A DNA stretch of 64,000 bases from Bacillus albus (GTDB taxonomy: Bacteria; Bacillota; Bacilli; Bacillales; Bacillaceae_G). The position numbers and the translations under genes are program-made. Location: assembly GCF_001884185.1 (NCBI RefSeq), contig NZ_MAOE01000037.1, forward strand, positions 298,336 to 362,335, read 5' to 3'. The notes under the pieces were generated by a model. That model was not told where the DNA came from, made no database searches, and worked only from the letters and a program-made list of their open reading frames with translations. The stretch's first letter is position 1. Every line of letters starts with the position of its first letter. Positions 26,511 to 35,214 of the stretch are shown here, piece by piece.

Positions 26511-27562
26511 GATTCTCCCCCTCTCTCAATCATAATCGGTACTTTCACTTCTATTTGCGTACCTTTAGCCGGAAAACTAAGCACTTTTAATGTCCCACCA
26601 ATTTCATGAACACGCTCTTGCATGGATCTTAAACCATATGAACCAGCCTTATTAACTCCAACTTCAAATCCCACGCCATCATCAATAATTTTCAATATTG
26701 CATATTGATCAATTTTTCGAAGACGCACTTCCGTTTTCTTTGCCTTCGCATGCCGTAAAGTATTAGACAGTGCCTCTTGTACAATGCGAAATAAATGATC
26801 TTCTACACCTTTTTTCAATTCTATTGGCTCAATTAACCATTCAATTTTCATATGTTGCTTTCTTGACAGCTCTGTTAAAAGCTCTTCTATACCCTCTGTT
26901 AGTTTCTTACCTTCTAACTGCACTGGGCGTAAATGAAGAAGCAATGCTCTCATTTCTGATTGTGCATTTACAACCATATTTTCAACGAGCTGCAACTGCT
27001 TTTTCGTCGTTTCTGGAAATGCAGCTACTTGTTCATTAATAGCCGACATCATCATCGACATTGCAAAAAGCTGCTGACTTACAGAATCATGCAGCTCCCT
27101 CGCCAATCGATGCCTTTCCTGGGAAATCGCTTCTTGTCTCATCTCTTCATTCCAATGAGCTCGTTCATTCGTTACTTTTTGAAAGAGTCCAGCTTGCTCC
27201 TCTAATCGACGAGCCAGAACGATTACTTTTCGTTCCACTTCATGAAATTCATCATCTGCAGTAAACGAAACATCGCTTGGAAAATTCCCTCGCTCTACTT
27301 CAAATAAAAACGTATTTAATCCTTGTATACGCTGCTCTATATAGTAACCGATTGCATATCCTACAATTCCCCCGATAAGTAAACTTGTAGTCATAATAAA
27401 CAAGCCAATTGGAACAGAAGCGATGGATGCTTTCCATAATAAATCATACACTTGTTGTTCGCTCTTCCATACATATACAATTGTACAAATAAGTGCGATA
27501 CTAACAGAGGACAACATAGAATAACGAATATACATCCACGAAATATTTTTTTGTTTCTTCAT
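26507..27562 (-). CDS. liaS: Sensor histidine kinase LiaS/VraS
   Basis: A 351-residue kinase with two N-terminal membrane helices and almost no extracellular loop (intramembrane-sensing type), a HAMP-like region, the HisKA_3 dimerisation helix with the phospho-acceptor His in [19 protein letters not shown], and the ATPase domain ([30 protein letters not shown]). Its start overlaps the liaF stop (TAATG). It is held inactive by LiaF in the well-studied Firmicute systems. Confidence 0.93.
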   Translation of the reverse strand: MKKQKNISWMYIRYSMLSSVSIALICTIVYVWKSEQQVYDLLWKASIASVPIGLFIMTTSLLIGGIVGYAIGYYIEQRIQGLNTFLFEVERGNFPSDVSFTADDEFHEVERKVIVLARRLEEQAGLFQKVTNERAHWNEEMRQEAISQERHRLARELHDSVSQQLFAMSMMMSAINEQVAAFPETTKKQLQLVENMVVNAQSEMRALLLHLRPVQLEGKKLTEGIEELLTELSRKQHMKIEWLIEPIELKKGVEDHLFRIVQEALSNTLRHAKAKKTEVRLRKIDQYAILKIIDDGVGFEVGVNKAGSYGLRSMQERVHEIGGTLKVLSFPAKGTQIEVKVPIMIERGGES

Positions 27563-28302
27563 TATACTTTCCTCACTTCCGTATCGCCTACGACAAGCGA
27601 AGAAATAATTTTTATACGACGAGGAGCCTCTTTATACTGCTCTGTTCTAAATGTAACATTACGGTTAAATCCTGTCTCTTCATGTCCTGGCAAGAGCACA
27701 CGTCCGACAATAACAGAATGATTTAAAGACAGTTCAATATCATATGGCACATATAAACGAATATTACCAACGACACCTCGAATAACAATTACCGTTTCTC
27801 CTTCTGGAATCATAGCAGTTGTTAAATCTATTTCCACATCACCAGCACCATATTGAACATTAATATCCTCAAGTTCATAAATATGATCCATCATTCGTAC
27901 ATTACCTACAAACATATTTTTCAAATATGGTTCTGTACGATATATTTGCTTCTCTTCGTCTATAATCCCTTTTTCTTTAATTTCCACCTTCATTGCCTTT
28001 TGCTTATGTCCTTGTTGAATCAATTGATATCCAATTAAAGCTAAACAAGCGAATACGACAAGAACAAATGCTGCTGATGAAAATAAGAAGAATAAAAATA
28101 CGATACCGCCAACAAATAAAAATACATTTCCCCGTACATAACGATTCTTTTTACGATAATGTCTTCCAAACATAAGCATAATAAATGCAAAAATGAGACC
28201 ACCTGGTTCAAAATGTCCAAGTATCATATCAAGAAAAAGACCGAATCCAAATATGATGAGGAGCATCCCCATTAATTGTGTTTTTGAAAAATGTTTCTTC
28301 AT
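27562..28302 (-). CDS. liaF: LiaF, inhibitor of the LiaSR system
   Basis: A 246-residue membrane protein: about four N-terminal helices, a linker, and a C-terminal beta-helical DUF2154 (cell wall-active antibiotic response) domain with repeats such as VEIDLTTAMIPEGETVIVI and VVGNIRLYVPYDIEL. LiaF keeps LiaS off in the absence of stress. ATG 28302 follows GGGGGGAG. The 106-nt gap to liaH holds a weak hairpin (about 28338-28367) that could dampen readthrough into the signalling genes. Confidence 0.9.
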   Translation of the reverse strand: MKKHFSKTQLMGMLLIIFGFGLFLDMILGHFEPGGLIFAFIMLMFGRHYRKKNRYVRGNVFLFVGGIVFLFFLFSSAAFVLVVFACLALIGYQLIQQGHKQKAMKVEIKEKGIIDEEKQIYRTEPYLKNMFVGNVRMMDHIYELEDINVQYGAGDVEIDLTTAMIPEGETVIVIRGVVGNIRLYVPYDIELSLNHSVIVGRVLLPGHEETGFNRNVTFRTEQYKEAPRRIKIISSLVVGDTEVRKV

Positions 28303-28408
28303 TTCAGCTCCCCCCTTCTTGTCACATATACATAGAAGAAAAGGCATTGCTTTCCAACACCTTTTCTCCTATCACTATATCATAAGCCTGTTTTATAATA
28401 TACTACTA

Positions 28409-29059
28409 TTATTTTGTTAACGACACATCATTTTTTTCCTTCATTTCACGCTCAAGCTTTGCAATCTTCATATCAAATGTGTCACGTTCATGTTCCTCAT
28501 TCATACGAGTTTCTAAGTCGCGAATATGATCCTCAATTTCTTCAAATCGTAAGAATGGATTATTTTCATCCATTTTATGCATCGCAGTATTCATACGGCG
28601 ATTTGCATGCGCCATATTTTCACGTGCCATTAATTCCATACGCTTTGCGTGCATTTCTTTTAATTTATTTTTCATTTCAGAAAGACGACGCTCTAACTCA
28701 TCAATTTGCTCTACAACACCTGCATACATTTCTTCTAATCGAGTTACTTGCCCTTCATAATAAGCTACTTCCTCTAAGGCACGCTCATGTAGTTTTAGTT
28801 CGCCTGCTTCTTGAGCAATGATTGCTTGCTTTGATCTTTTATTAACAAAATATCGCGCTTGCTCAAGTTCACGAGCGAAATTAGATTTTAATGTTTTATG
28901 ACGCTGAATTAACTTCTCAATTTTTGTTATTTCACGCTCACTATCGCGTAAATACTGGTTTAACATAGCGATTGGGTTTTTTCTTTCTTTCTCATCTAAT
29001 ACATTATGAAAATCTGCTAAAATTGCATCGCGTACACGTCCGAATAAAGATTGTTTCAT
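28409..29059 (-). CDS. liaH: PspA/IM30-family membrane-stress protein LiaH
   Basis: A 216-residue, almost wholly coiled-coil protein of the PspA/IM30 (ESCRT-III-related) family. The amphipathic N-terminal helix (QSLFGRVRDAILADFHNVL) binds membranes and long charged helices assemble into rings or rods. LiaH is the main effector of the lia response and protects the envelope. It lies 45 nt downstream of liaI, its membrane anchor in B. subtilis. Confidence 0.92.
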   Translation of the reverse strand: MKQSLFGRVRDAILADFHNVLDEKERKNPIAMLNQYLRDSEREITKIEKLIQRHKTLKSNFARELEQARYFVNKRSKQAIIAQEAGELKLHERALEEVAYYEGQVTRLEEMYAGVVEQIDELERRLSEMKNKLKEMHAKRMELMARENMAHANRRMNTAMHKMDENNPFLRFEEIEDHIRDLETRMNEEHERDTFDMKIAKLEREMKEKNDVSLTK

Positions 29060-29104
29060 TATAATCTTCCTCTCTTCTACTTTATAAATTTGATTTATTT
29101 TATA

Positions 29105-29461
29105 TTAGTTTTTCATTAACTTGTTCCACTCATCTTCAAAGTTGCTATATGGTTTAGAACTTTCTGGAGCAGAATCAACAACTACATCTTTTTCTTTTTT
29201 CCACTCACGGTATCCGTAGTATAAAACTACTAATGCTGCAATACCGATTAATGCTGGGGAATGAGAAAGGGCGATGGACAAGCCGATTAAACCAACAATA
29301 CCCCAGGCTAACTTTCCAAAAAATGATTGTGCTCGCACAAATGATTTATAGCTCCAGTACACAACTCCTGCTCCAATTGCGAATCCTATAATACCAGCAA
29401 GACTGCCAAGAGCAATTAAAGCTAAAATACCAGCCGCGATAAACGCTAGAAATTGTTTCAT
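29105..29461 (-). CDS. liaI: LiaI-like membrane anchor protein (lmo0954 family)
   Basis: A 118-residue protein with three or four hydrophobic segments (LAFIAAGILALIALGSLAGIIGF; GIVGLIGLSIALSHSPALIGIAALVVLYYGY) and a charged C-terminal tail ending FEDEWNKLMKN. In this family the protein recruits LiaH to the membrane. AGGGAGG precedes the ATG by 10 nt. First gene of the operon, downstream of a LiaR-type palindrome. Confidence 0.82.
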   Translation of the reverse strand: MKQFLAFIAAGILALIALGSLAGIIGFAIGAGVVYWSYKSFVRAQSFFGKLAWGIVGLIGLSIALSHSPALIGIAALVVLYYGYREWKKEKDVVVDSAPESSKPYSNFEDEWNKLMKN

Positions 29462-29544
29462 CTTGTGCTTGCCTCCCTTCGATTTGATACTCTTATCTTA
29501 ACTATTTTTTCTTTTTTCCATAACGAGCTTAAGAACCGTTTTTG

Positions 29545-29564
29545 ACTCAGACTTAAGACCGAGT
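29545..29564 (-). promoter_or_regulatory. LiaR/VraR-type operator upstream of liaI
   Basis: ACTCAGACTTAAGACCGAGT is a 20-bp near-palindrome centred on CTTAAG, 83 bp before the liaI start. A second, weaker copy of GAGCTTAAGA occurs at about 29525-29534. Position and CTTAAG core fit the LiaR/VraR box; assignment is by similarity and context only. Confidence 0.6.
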
Positions 29565-29628
29565 TGCATTCAGCCTTTTGTAAAAACATACGGTAGGATA
29601 GGATCATTCACTCTTTTTCCGCACATAA

Positions 29629-29662
29629 AAAGCCGCACAGAGAACATTCTCTGTACGGCTTT
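29629..29662 (-). terminator. Terminator of the NhaC-family transporter gene
   Basis: Fifteen-bp stem with one mispair around AAAGCCG/CGGCTTT and T-run on the minus strand. Confidence 0.85.
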
Positions 29663-29689
29663 CGTTACAATTCATAAACTGCATTTTCA

Positions 29690-31006
29690 TTATGCTGTTT
29701 TATCATACTCTTTCTTTCCCGCTACTTTAGAAAACCTCGGGAAACCAATCAATATAGAAATGATTCCACATACTCCAACTAAGATCGGATAAAACGCATA
29801 TGGTAACAATTCAATTGGAGATAACGCCGCAAACCCTGCTGCCGTTAACATTTGCGCACCATACGGAATTAATCCTTGCACACAGCATGAGAAAAGATCT
29901 AATACACTCGCTGATTTACGGGGATCAATTTCATATTGATCTGCAATGTTTTTCGCAAGCGGACCTGTAAAGATAATAGAAATCGTATTATTCGCTGTAC
30001 ACATATTCGTCATACTTACTAAGCCAGCAATACCGAACTCTGCTCCTTTTTTTGAACGAATGTTACGCGTTAAAATATTCATTAAATATTGAATGCCACC
30101 ATTATATTGAATCAGTTCGACCATACCGCCAATTAAAATAGCAAGTAATACTAACTCCATCATACCGCCCATTCCAGTTGTTACACTTTTAAAGAAACTC
30201 TCTAACGTGTAACTTCCATCTAAAAGACCGATAACGCCAGATAGTACTGTCCCACCAGTTAACACAATAAGTACATTCCAACCAAGTAATGCTGTAATAA
30301 GTACTCCTGCATACGGTAAAATCTTTATCCAGTCAAAGCTATGCGCTTTAATCTGCGTATCGCTTCCTAAAGTAACGATTACTAAAAGTACAATTGTAAT
30401 AATAGCCGCTGGTAATACAATTAAAAAGTTCGTTTTAAACTTATCTTTCATTTCTGTTCCTTGCGAACGTACAGCTGCGATTGTTGTATCTGAAATAAAT
30501 GATAAATTATCACCAAACATCGCCCCGCCAACAACAGTAGCCATCGTAAGTGCAATGGAGATATCAGTTTGCCCACTAATACCTACAGCAATTGGTGCTA
30601 ATGCAGCAATTGTTCCCATTGAAGTTCCCATCGCTAATGAAATAAACGCCCCTATAACAAAAATTCCAGCTACGATAAATCCTTGCGGTAAAACGGATAA
30701 CGCCAAGTTAACTGTAGAATCAACGCCGCCCATTCCTTTTGCTGTTTCAGAAAATGCTCCTGCTAGCACAAAAATTAGAACCATAATCATAATATCTGGG
30801 TTCCCTGCACCTTTAGCAAATCGTTCTACTTTTACATTAAAACTTTCTTTACGATTCATTGCTAAAGCGACTCCTACAGCAATTGAAATTGCTACAAGTA
30901 TCGGCAATTTATAGAAATCACCGGTAATAATTCCAGAACCAATAAATAGCGCCAAAAATATCCCAAGTGGTAATAAAGCCAAACCATTTCCTCTCGTTTC
31001 TTTCAA
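29690..31006 (-). CDS. NhaC-family antiporter-like transporter, probable methionine transporter (MetT-like)
   Basis: A 438-residue protein with about 11 membrane helices of the NhaC superfamily (AMGTSMGTIAALAPIAVGIS; FGDNLSFISDTTIAA; NMCTANNTISIIFTGP). By motif alone it would be called a Na+/H+ antiporter. However, its leader is a SAM-I riboswitch with terminator, and NhaC-like proteins under S-box control have been proposed as methionine transporters (MetT), which I consider more likely. The start is TTG 31006 after GGGAGAG; longer readings translate the riboswitch itself. Confidence 0.82.
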   Translation of the reverse strand: MKETRGNGLALLPLGIFLALFIGSGIITGDFYKLPILVAISIAVGVALAMNRKESFNVKVERFAKGAGNPDIMIMVLIFVLAGAFSETAKGMGGVDSTVNLALSVLPQGFIVAGIFVIGAFISLAMGTSMGTIAALAPIAVGISGQTDISIALTMATVVGGAMFGDNLSFISDTTIAAVRSQGTEMKDKFKTNFLIVLPAAIITIVLLVIVTLGSDTQIKAHSFDWIKILPYAGVLITALLGWNVLIVLTGGTVLSGVIGLLDGSYTLESFFKSVTTGMGGMMELVLLAILIGGMVELIQYNGGIQYLMNILTRNIRSKKGAEFGIAGLVSMTNMCTANNTISIIFTGPLAKNIADQYEIDPRKSASVLDLFSCCVQGLIPYGAQMLTAAGFAALSPIELLPYAFYPILVGVCGIISILIGFPRFSKVAGKKEYDKTA

Positions 31007-31047
31007 AGTACCATCTCTCCCTAATTTCAACCTTTTTCTAATGAATA

Positions 31048-31210
31048 ACAAAAGACCTCTTCCAATGAGAAGAGGTCTTATACATCTATAAGAAACGCTC
31101 TTCTCATCTTTCAAGCACATGCTTGCTGGATTTGGCACAGCACTCTGAAATCGAGTCCGCTGCCGAGGCATCGTAGGGCCAGTCCCTCCGCCTCTCTTTA
31201 TAAGAAGGTT
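31048..31210 (-). promoter_or_regulatory. SAM-I riboswitch (S-box) with terminator
   Basis: On the minus strand the S-box core GAGGCGGAGGGACTGGCCC and GATGCCTCGGCA (31153-31202), the later GCCAAATCCAGCAAGC block and AAAGATGAGAAGAG are in the expected order. An 11-bp terminator stem (31052-31062 with 31069-31079) with T-run precedes the transporter. High SAM should terminate transcription. Confidence 0.94.
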
Positions 31211-31244
31211 TCATATTTATTTTTTAATAATAATTTCTTCCCTA

Positions 31245-31273
31245 ACTTTACTCGCTTACAAAACAAAAGTCAA
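31245..31273 (-). promoter_or_regulatory. SigA promoter for the SAM-riboswitch transcript
   Basis: Minus-strand TTGACT, 17-bp spacer, TAAAGT; a start near 31238 puts the S-box at the 5' end of the RNA. Confidence 0.75.
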
Positions 31274-31326
31274 TTATTTTTTGTATAGTTTTTTTTGGTA
31301 ATTATACAAAAATTTGAATACAACAA

Positions 31327-31845
31327 TCATTTTAACTTTTTGATTTCTTCTTCCAATATTGAAATCCAATAAAATTCACTATTTTTTATTGCATCTATGA
31401 TCCATTTCGTAGTGTACCAAGCCAACTCATACTCTTCTTTTGTAACATCGCCACTTTTATAAGCATCCTCTAGCTCATCTTCATCCAATATATACATTTT
31501 ACCGTTCGGTAATAACACTACATCTAAATATAAATCATCAAAATACGGTAAACCACGTTCGTCTATTTCATATTCTTTCGCCACATCGATATAATATTGT
31601 ACTAATTCTTTTTGATCATCTAACATAGCGGTAATCGCAAAGTTTTTCCCGTCTATGAAATACTGAATCCACGTATACCGATCGCCAGCAATACAAAGCT
31701 CTTTACCATCATATTCTTTACAACTAGGTTCTCTCACCTTTTTTATTTCCAGTATTCCTAGCATTCCCTCTTCTATTTGCTTAACCGTATAATCCCTCTC
31801 TATTAGTCGCTTCCACGAAGAACCGTCACCATATTTACGTTTCAT
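31327..31845 (-). CDS. DUF402 family protein
   Basis: A 172-residue soluble protein with the DUF402 layout: KRLIERDYTVKQIEEG, WIQYFIDGKNFAITAML, then the acidic YFDDLYLDVVLLPNGK and LDEDELEDAY segments. Bacillus relatives (YgaC/NtdP-like) include nucleoside di/triphosphatases that bind divalent metals through these acidic residues; the substrate here is inferred only. ATG 31845 follows AGGGAGCAG. It is downstream of the symporter gene (66 nt) in the opposite order of transcription start, i.e. both are minus strand. Confidence 0.78.
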   Translation of the reverse strand: MKRKYGDGSSWKRLIERDYTVKQIEEGMLGILEIKKVREPSCKEYDGKELCIAGDRYTWIQYFIDGKNFAITAMLDDQKELVQYYIDVAKEYEIDERGLPYFDDLYLDVVLLPNGKMYILDEDELEDAYKSGDVTKEEYELAWYTTKWIIDAIKNSEFYWISILEEEIKKLK

Positions 31846-31911
31846 TTCGTCTGCTCCCTTTCTATATAGAAAAGCCCCCACATATTATGTGAGAGCTTGT
31901 TCAAATTATAA

Positions 31912-33183
31912 TTAAGCTGCTTGCTTATTAGAAATTTCTTTCAAATAGGCTTGTCCTTTTTCAGCGTCATATTGACCTTCCCACTTAGACATAACTACAG
32001 CTGCTAAAGAGTTACCTACAACGTTAACTGCTGTACGAGCCATATCTAAAATACGGTCAATACCTGCGATGAAAGCTAAACCTTCTGCTGGAATACCTAC
32101 TGTACCAAGTGTTGCTAATAATACAACGAATGATACGCCCGGTACACCTGCAATACCTTTTGATGTAACCATTAATACAAGTAATAATGTAATTTGTTGA
32201 GAAATAGATAAATCAATACCGTACATTTGCGCTAAGAAAATAGCTGCAATTGCTTGATATAAAGTTGATCCATCTAAGTTAAATGAATAACCTGTCGGAA
32301 TAACGAAAGATGTAATTGCTTTCGGACAACCGAACTTCTCCATTTTCTCCATGATTTTCGGTAAAACTGTTTCTGAACTTGCTGTAGAGTATGCTAAGAT
32401 CAGTTCGTCTTTTAAAATCTTAAAGAATTGGAAAATGTTAATTCCAAATATTTTCGCGGTAAGTCCTAATACGACTACAACGAAGAAAATCATCGAGCCA
32501 TATACGACTATGACTAATTTTCCTAATGGAATTAATGAAGCAAGACCAAACTTAGAAACTGTAACACCAATTAATGCAAATACACCAAATGGAGCAAATT
32601 TCATAACTTGGTTTGTTACGTAAAACATCGCGTCGGCTACACCTTGGAAGAATTGCATAACCGGCTTTCCTCTTTCACCAATCGCTGCTACACCTAAACC
32701 AAATAGTACTGAGAAGAAGATAATAGCTAACATATCTCCATCAGCTAATGACTTCATAATGTTCGTTGGAACAATATTTACAAATGTATCTGCAAATGAA
32801 TGACTTTGTACTTGCTCTGTCGTAGCTGTATATTTAGAAATATCTGCTTTCGTTAATTCATCCATATTTACGCCTTTACCTGGTTGGAAAATATTCGCTA
32901 CCAATAGACCAAGAACAATCGCCACTGTTGTAATAATTTCAAAGTAAATAATTGTTTTCCCGCCTAGTCGGCCTAACTTTTTAACATCACCAACACCAGC
33001 AACTCCAACAACAATACTTGCTACAACAATCGGTACAACAATCATCTTAATTAATCGGATGAAAATATCACCAATCGGTTGTAAATAATTCGCTACCGCT
33101 GGATTGCCATAAAAAATTGCCCCAACTGCAATACCTAACGCAAGACCAATTAATATTTGCCATGCAAGTCCTATTCTTTTCAT
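31912..33183 (-). CDS. Dicarboxylate/amino acid:cation symporter (GltT/GltP-like)
   Basis: A 423-residue DAACS-family carrier with eight membrane helices and two re-entrant loops. Visible motifs are ASSETVLPKIM (serine-rich hairpin 1), GYSFNLDGSTLYQ and GVPGVSFVVLLAT with DRILDMARTAVNVVGN at the substrate site. The Arg in DMAR favours an acidic substrate such as glutamate/aspartate. GAGGGGG precedes the ATG. An intergenic stretch of about 490 nt lies upstream. Confidence 0.9.
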   Translation of the reverse strand: MKRIGLAWQILIGLALGIAVGAIFYGNPAVANYLQPIGDIFIRLIKMIVVPIVVASIVVGVAGVGDVKKLGRLGGKTIIYFEIITTVAIVLGLLVANIFQPGKGVNMDELTKADISKYTATTEQVQSHSFADTFVNIVPTNIMKSLADGDMLAIIFFSVLFGLGVAAIGERGKPVMQFFQGVADAMFYVTNQVMKFAPFGVFALIGVTVSKFGLASLIPLGKLVIVVYGSMIFFVVVVLGLTAKIFGINIFQFFKILKDELILAYSTASSETVLPKIMEKMEKFGCPKAITSFVIPTGYSFNLDGSTLYQAIAAIFLAQMYGIDLSISQQITLLLVLMVTSKGIAGVPGVSFVVLLATLGTVGIPAEGLAFIAGIDRILDMARTAVNVVGNSLAAVVMSKWEGQYDAEKGQAYLKEISNKQAA

Positions 33184-33599
33184 ATTTGTTGTAACCCCCT
33201 CTTCGATGTGTCACTCTACCTCTCATTCTATATCTATAAAACTTGAAATTAAGAGTATTACATATTATTCGACAATTCACTACATTTTGTCCCTGTTAAA
33301 AATCATAAATCAAAATTTAAAATCTGACAACAAAATAAGTTTGCCCGAAAGCAAATAATCTTCTTGACAAAAACAAAACCCATGTCAGAAAACCTCACAT
33401 GAGAACGATTCCTTATGAGTGTTTTATAGGGTTTCTATTTAATATTTTACTATATAAAACAAATATATTTTCCCTTTATTTTACAATAACAACCAAAAAA
33501 TACATCCTTGTTGCACGAATAAAAAAGCGCATCTAACATGACAATTATCATTAAAAGATGATAAATCCCGACAAAACTTAGCAATTTTATAAAATTTTC
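33184..33599. other. Long intergenic region upstream of the symporter and M23 genes
   Basis: AT-rich, no coding frame with a credible start. On the minus strand 33378-33431 can fold into a long interrupted hairpin (AAACCC/GGGTTT base, AAAAC...GTTTT inside) followed by TGTTTTTG, a possible leader terminator 195 nt before the symporter start. Near 33546-33565 an inverted repeat TTATCAT/ATGATAA occurs. No further feature is seen. Confidence 0.4.
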
Positions 33600-33649
33600 T
33601 TTACATTATGGTTACAACGATAGACACTCTTCTTCTAATGATATATAAC
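33600..33649 (+). promoter_or_regulatory. WalR box and SigA promoter of the M23 hydrolase gene
   Basis: Minus-strand TGTAAC-CATAA-TGTAAA at 33600-33616 matches the WalR consensus of two TGTWAH repeats separated by 5 bp. It stands immediately upstream of TAGACA (33621-33626), 17-bp spacer and TATAAC (33644-33649), the geometry expected of an activated WalRK-regulon cell-wall hydrolase gene. Confidence 0.72.
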
Positions 33650-33676
33650 ATTCATAGGGAAAGGAGCCAGACAACC

Positions 33677-34939
33677 ATGAAAAAGAAATTTGCAGCGCTT
33701 AGTGTTTTAGCAGCAGGAACAATTTTTGTTTCTCCGTTACTTTCACCCGTATCCGCTGAAACGAATCAAGATAAATTATCTAATATTCAATCTGAATTAG
33801 AAGGAAAACAAAATGACTTACAAAATAAATCAGCTGAGAAAGAACAAATAGAAAAAGAAATTCAAGAATTACAAAAGAAAATTGACGACTTAACTACTTC
33901 TATTAATAAAAACGAAGCTGAATTAAACGATACAAAAAAAGAAATTAGTAAAACACAACAAGTAATTGCCGAAAAAAAGAAACATATAGAACAATTACAA
34001 ACAAACATAGATACACGTCAGGAAGTTATTAAGCAAAGACTGCAATCCATGCAAGAAAAACCTCGCACAAATATCATTACAGAAGTAATAACAAATTCTG
34101 CAAACATTGCTGATCTTGTTGATAATATGTACTCTGTCAGTTTAATTTTAAACAACGATACTGATATTGTGAAAAAACAAACAACTGACCAAGATGCTGT
34201 GACGAAAGAAAAAGAGGCTGTTGAGAAAAAAGAGCAACAACTGAAAGAAGCCGAGCAAAAATTAGAACAAAAACAACAAGAATTACAAAATAACCAACAA
34301 CAGCAACAAACTCTTATTAGCGATCTACATACGAAAGTAGCAAAAGTAGATTCAGAGATTGAAGGATTAGAAGAATCTAAAGGTATTTTAGAAAATCAGC
34401 GTCAAGCTGTTCAAAAAGCAATTGAAGAAGAAAAACGAGCAGAAGAAGCTCGTAAAGCTGAAGAGGCACGTAAGGCAGAGGAAGCTCGCAAACAAGCTGC
34501 CACACCAGCTCAAGCCGCTCCGGTACCGCACGATACAAATATCGGCGGATTTATTAAACCAGCAGCTGGATCAAAAACTTCTGGATTTGGCGCACGTTCT
34601 TTAGATAACCATAAAGGAATCGATATCGCTGCTTCAGGAACTGTTCCAATTATCGCTGCTGCAGATGGCGTTGTTATTCGCTCAGAATTATCATCTAGTT
34701 ACGGAAACGTTGTGTACTTATCTCACCGTATAAACGGAAAAACATATACGACAGTATATGCTCATATGAGTAGCCGTTCTGTATCAAATGGACAAACTGT
34801 AAAACAAGGCACTCAACTTGGATTTATGGGGAATACTGGCCAATCATACGGACAACATTTACACTTCGAACTTCACCTCGGAGAATGGAATGTCGGTAAG
34901 ACAAACGCAGTTGATCCATCTCCTTATATCGGATTATAA
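33677..34939 (+). CDS. Secreted peptidoglycan hydrolase/activator, coiled coil plus M23 domain
   Basis: A 420-residue exported protein. A signal peptide (residues 1-30, cleaved near SPVSAETN) is followed by about 250 residues of Gln/Glu/Lys-rich coiled coil, an Ala/Glu/Arg linker (repeats of EEARKA) and a C-terminal LytM/M23 domain (GSKTSGFGARSLDNHKGID; VYAHMSS; GNTGQSYGQHLHFELH). All zinc ligands are present (HKGID; HLHFE), so it may be an active endopeptidase, unlike degenerate EnvC activators. Its build resembles CwlO/EnvC. ATG 33677 follows AAAGGAG. WalR control is suggested by the promoter. Confidence 0.88.
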   Translation: MKKKFAALSVLAAGTIFVSPLLSPVSAETNQDKLSNIQSELEGKQNDLQNKSAEKEQIEKEIQELQKKIDDLTTSINKNEAELNDTKKEISKTQQVIAEKKKHIEQLQTNIDTRQEVIKQRLQSMQEKPRTNIITEVITNSANIADLVDNMYSVSLILNNDTDIVKKQTTDQDAVTKEKEAVEKKEQQLKEAEQKLEQKQQELQNNQQQQQTLISDLHTKVAKVDSEIEGLEESKGILENQRQAVQKAIEEEKRAEEARKAEEARKAEEARKQAATPAQAAPVPHDTNIGGFIKPAAGSKTSGFGARSLDNHKGIDIAASGTVPIIAAADGVVIRSELSSSYGNVVYLSHRINGKTYTTVYAHMSSRSVSNGQTVKQGTQLGFMGNTGQSYGQHLHFELHLGEWNVGKTNAVDPSPYIGL

Positions 34940-34965
34940 AAAACTCGGTGCATACCGAGTTTTTT
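34938..34965 (+). terminator. Terminator of the M23 gene
   Basis: Twelve-bp stem AAAAAACTCGGT with complement, GCAT loop, T-run. Confidence 0.88.
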
Positions 34966-35011
34966 ATTTTCACTTCACACACTATAGGCACTCCACATAG
35001 ACTACAACTAA

Positions 35012-35186
35012 ATGCCTATATTTTACGGGGTAAATCATACAAATACACAATTACAACAAAAAATAGAAGAAGCTAGAGAAACTTACATTTGGCGGCCCAG
35101 CGTTATTTTTAATTGGATTATTTATTGCAGTCGTCACAGCCTATAAAACCTATAATTGCTTATTAAATACACCTACAACACAATAA
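35012..35186 (+). pseudogene. Possible frameshifted small membrane protein gene
   Basis: An ATG at 35012 opens MPIFYGVNHTNTQLQQK then EEARE; the next frame continues KLTFGGPALFLIGLFIAVV with a Tyr-rich tail and a stop just before a strong terminator. Joined, this makes a plausible ~58-residue protein with one membrane helix; a missing base near 35080-35090 would explain the break. The ribosome binding site is weak. It could instead be non-coding. Confidence 0.4.
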
Positions 35187-35213
35187 AAAAGACGGAGAAA
35201 TCTCCGTCTTTTT
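35185..35213. terminator. Terminator shared with the NSS transporter gene
   Basis: Thirteen-bp stem AAAAAGACGGAGA/TCTCCGTCTTTTT with AA loop. Confidence 0.85.
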
Positions 35214-35214
35214 A

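Noticed and set aside
29690-31171. A 493-codon reading frame for the NhaC-family transporter
   Set aside because: Its first ~55 codons are the SAM riboswitch and terminator; the ribosome binding site supports TTG 31006.
31279-31307. Inverted repeat TTTTTGTATA/TATACAAAAA as a terminator of the DUF402 gene
   Set aside because: The stem is followed by A residues, not a T-run, and has a long A-rich loop.
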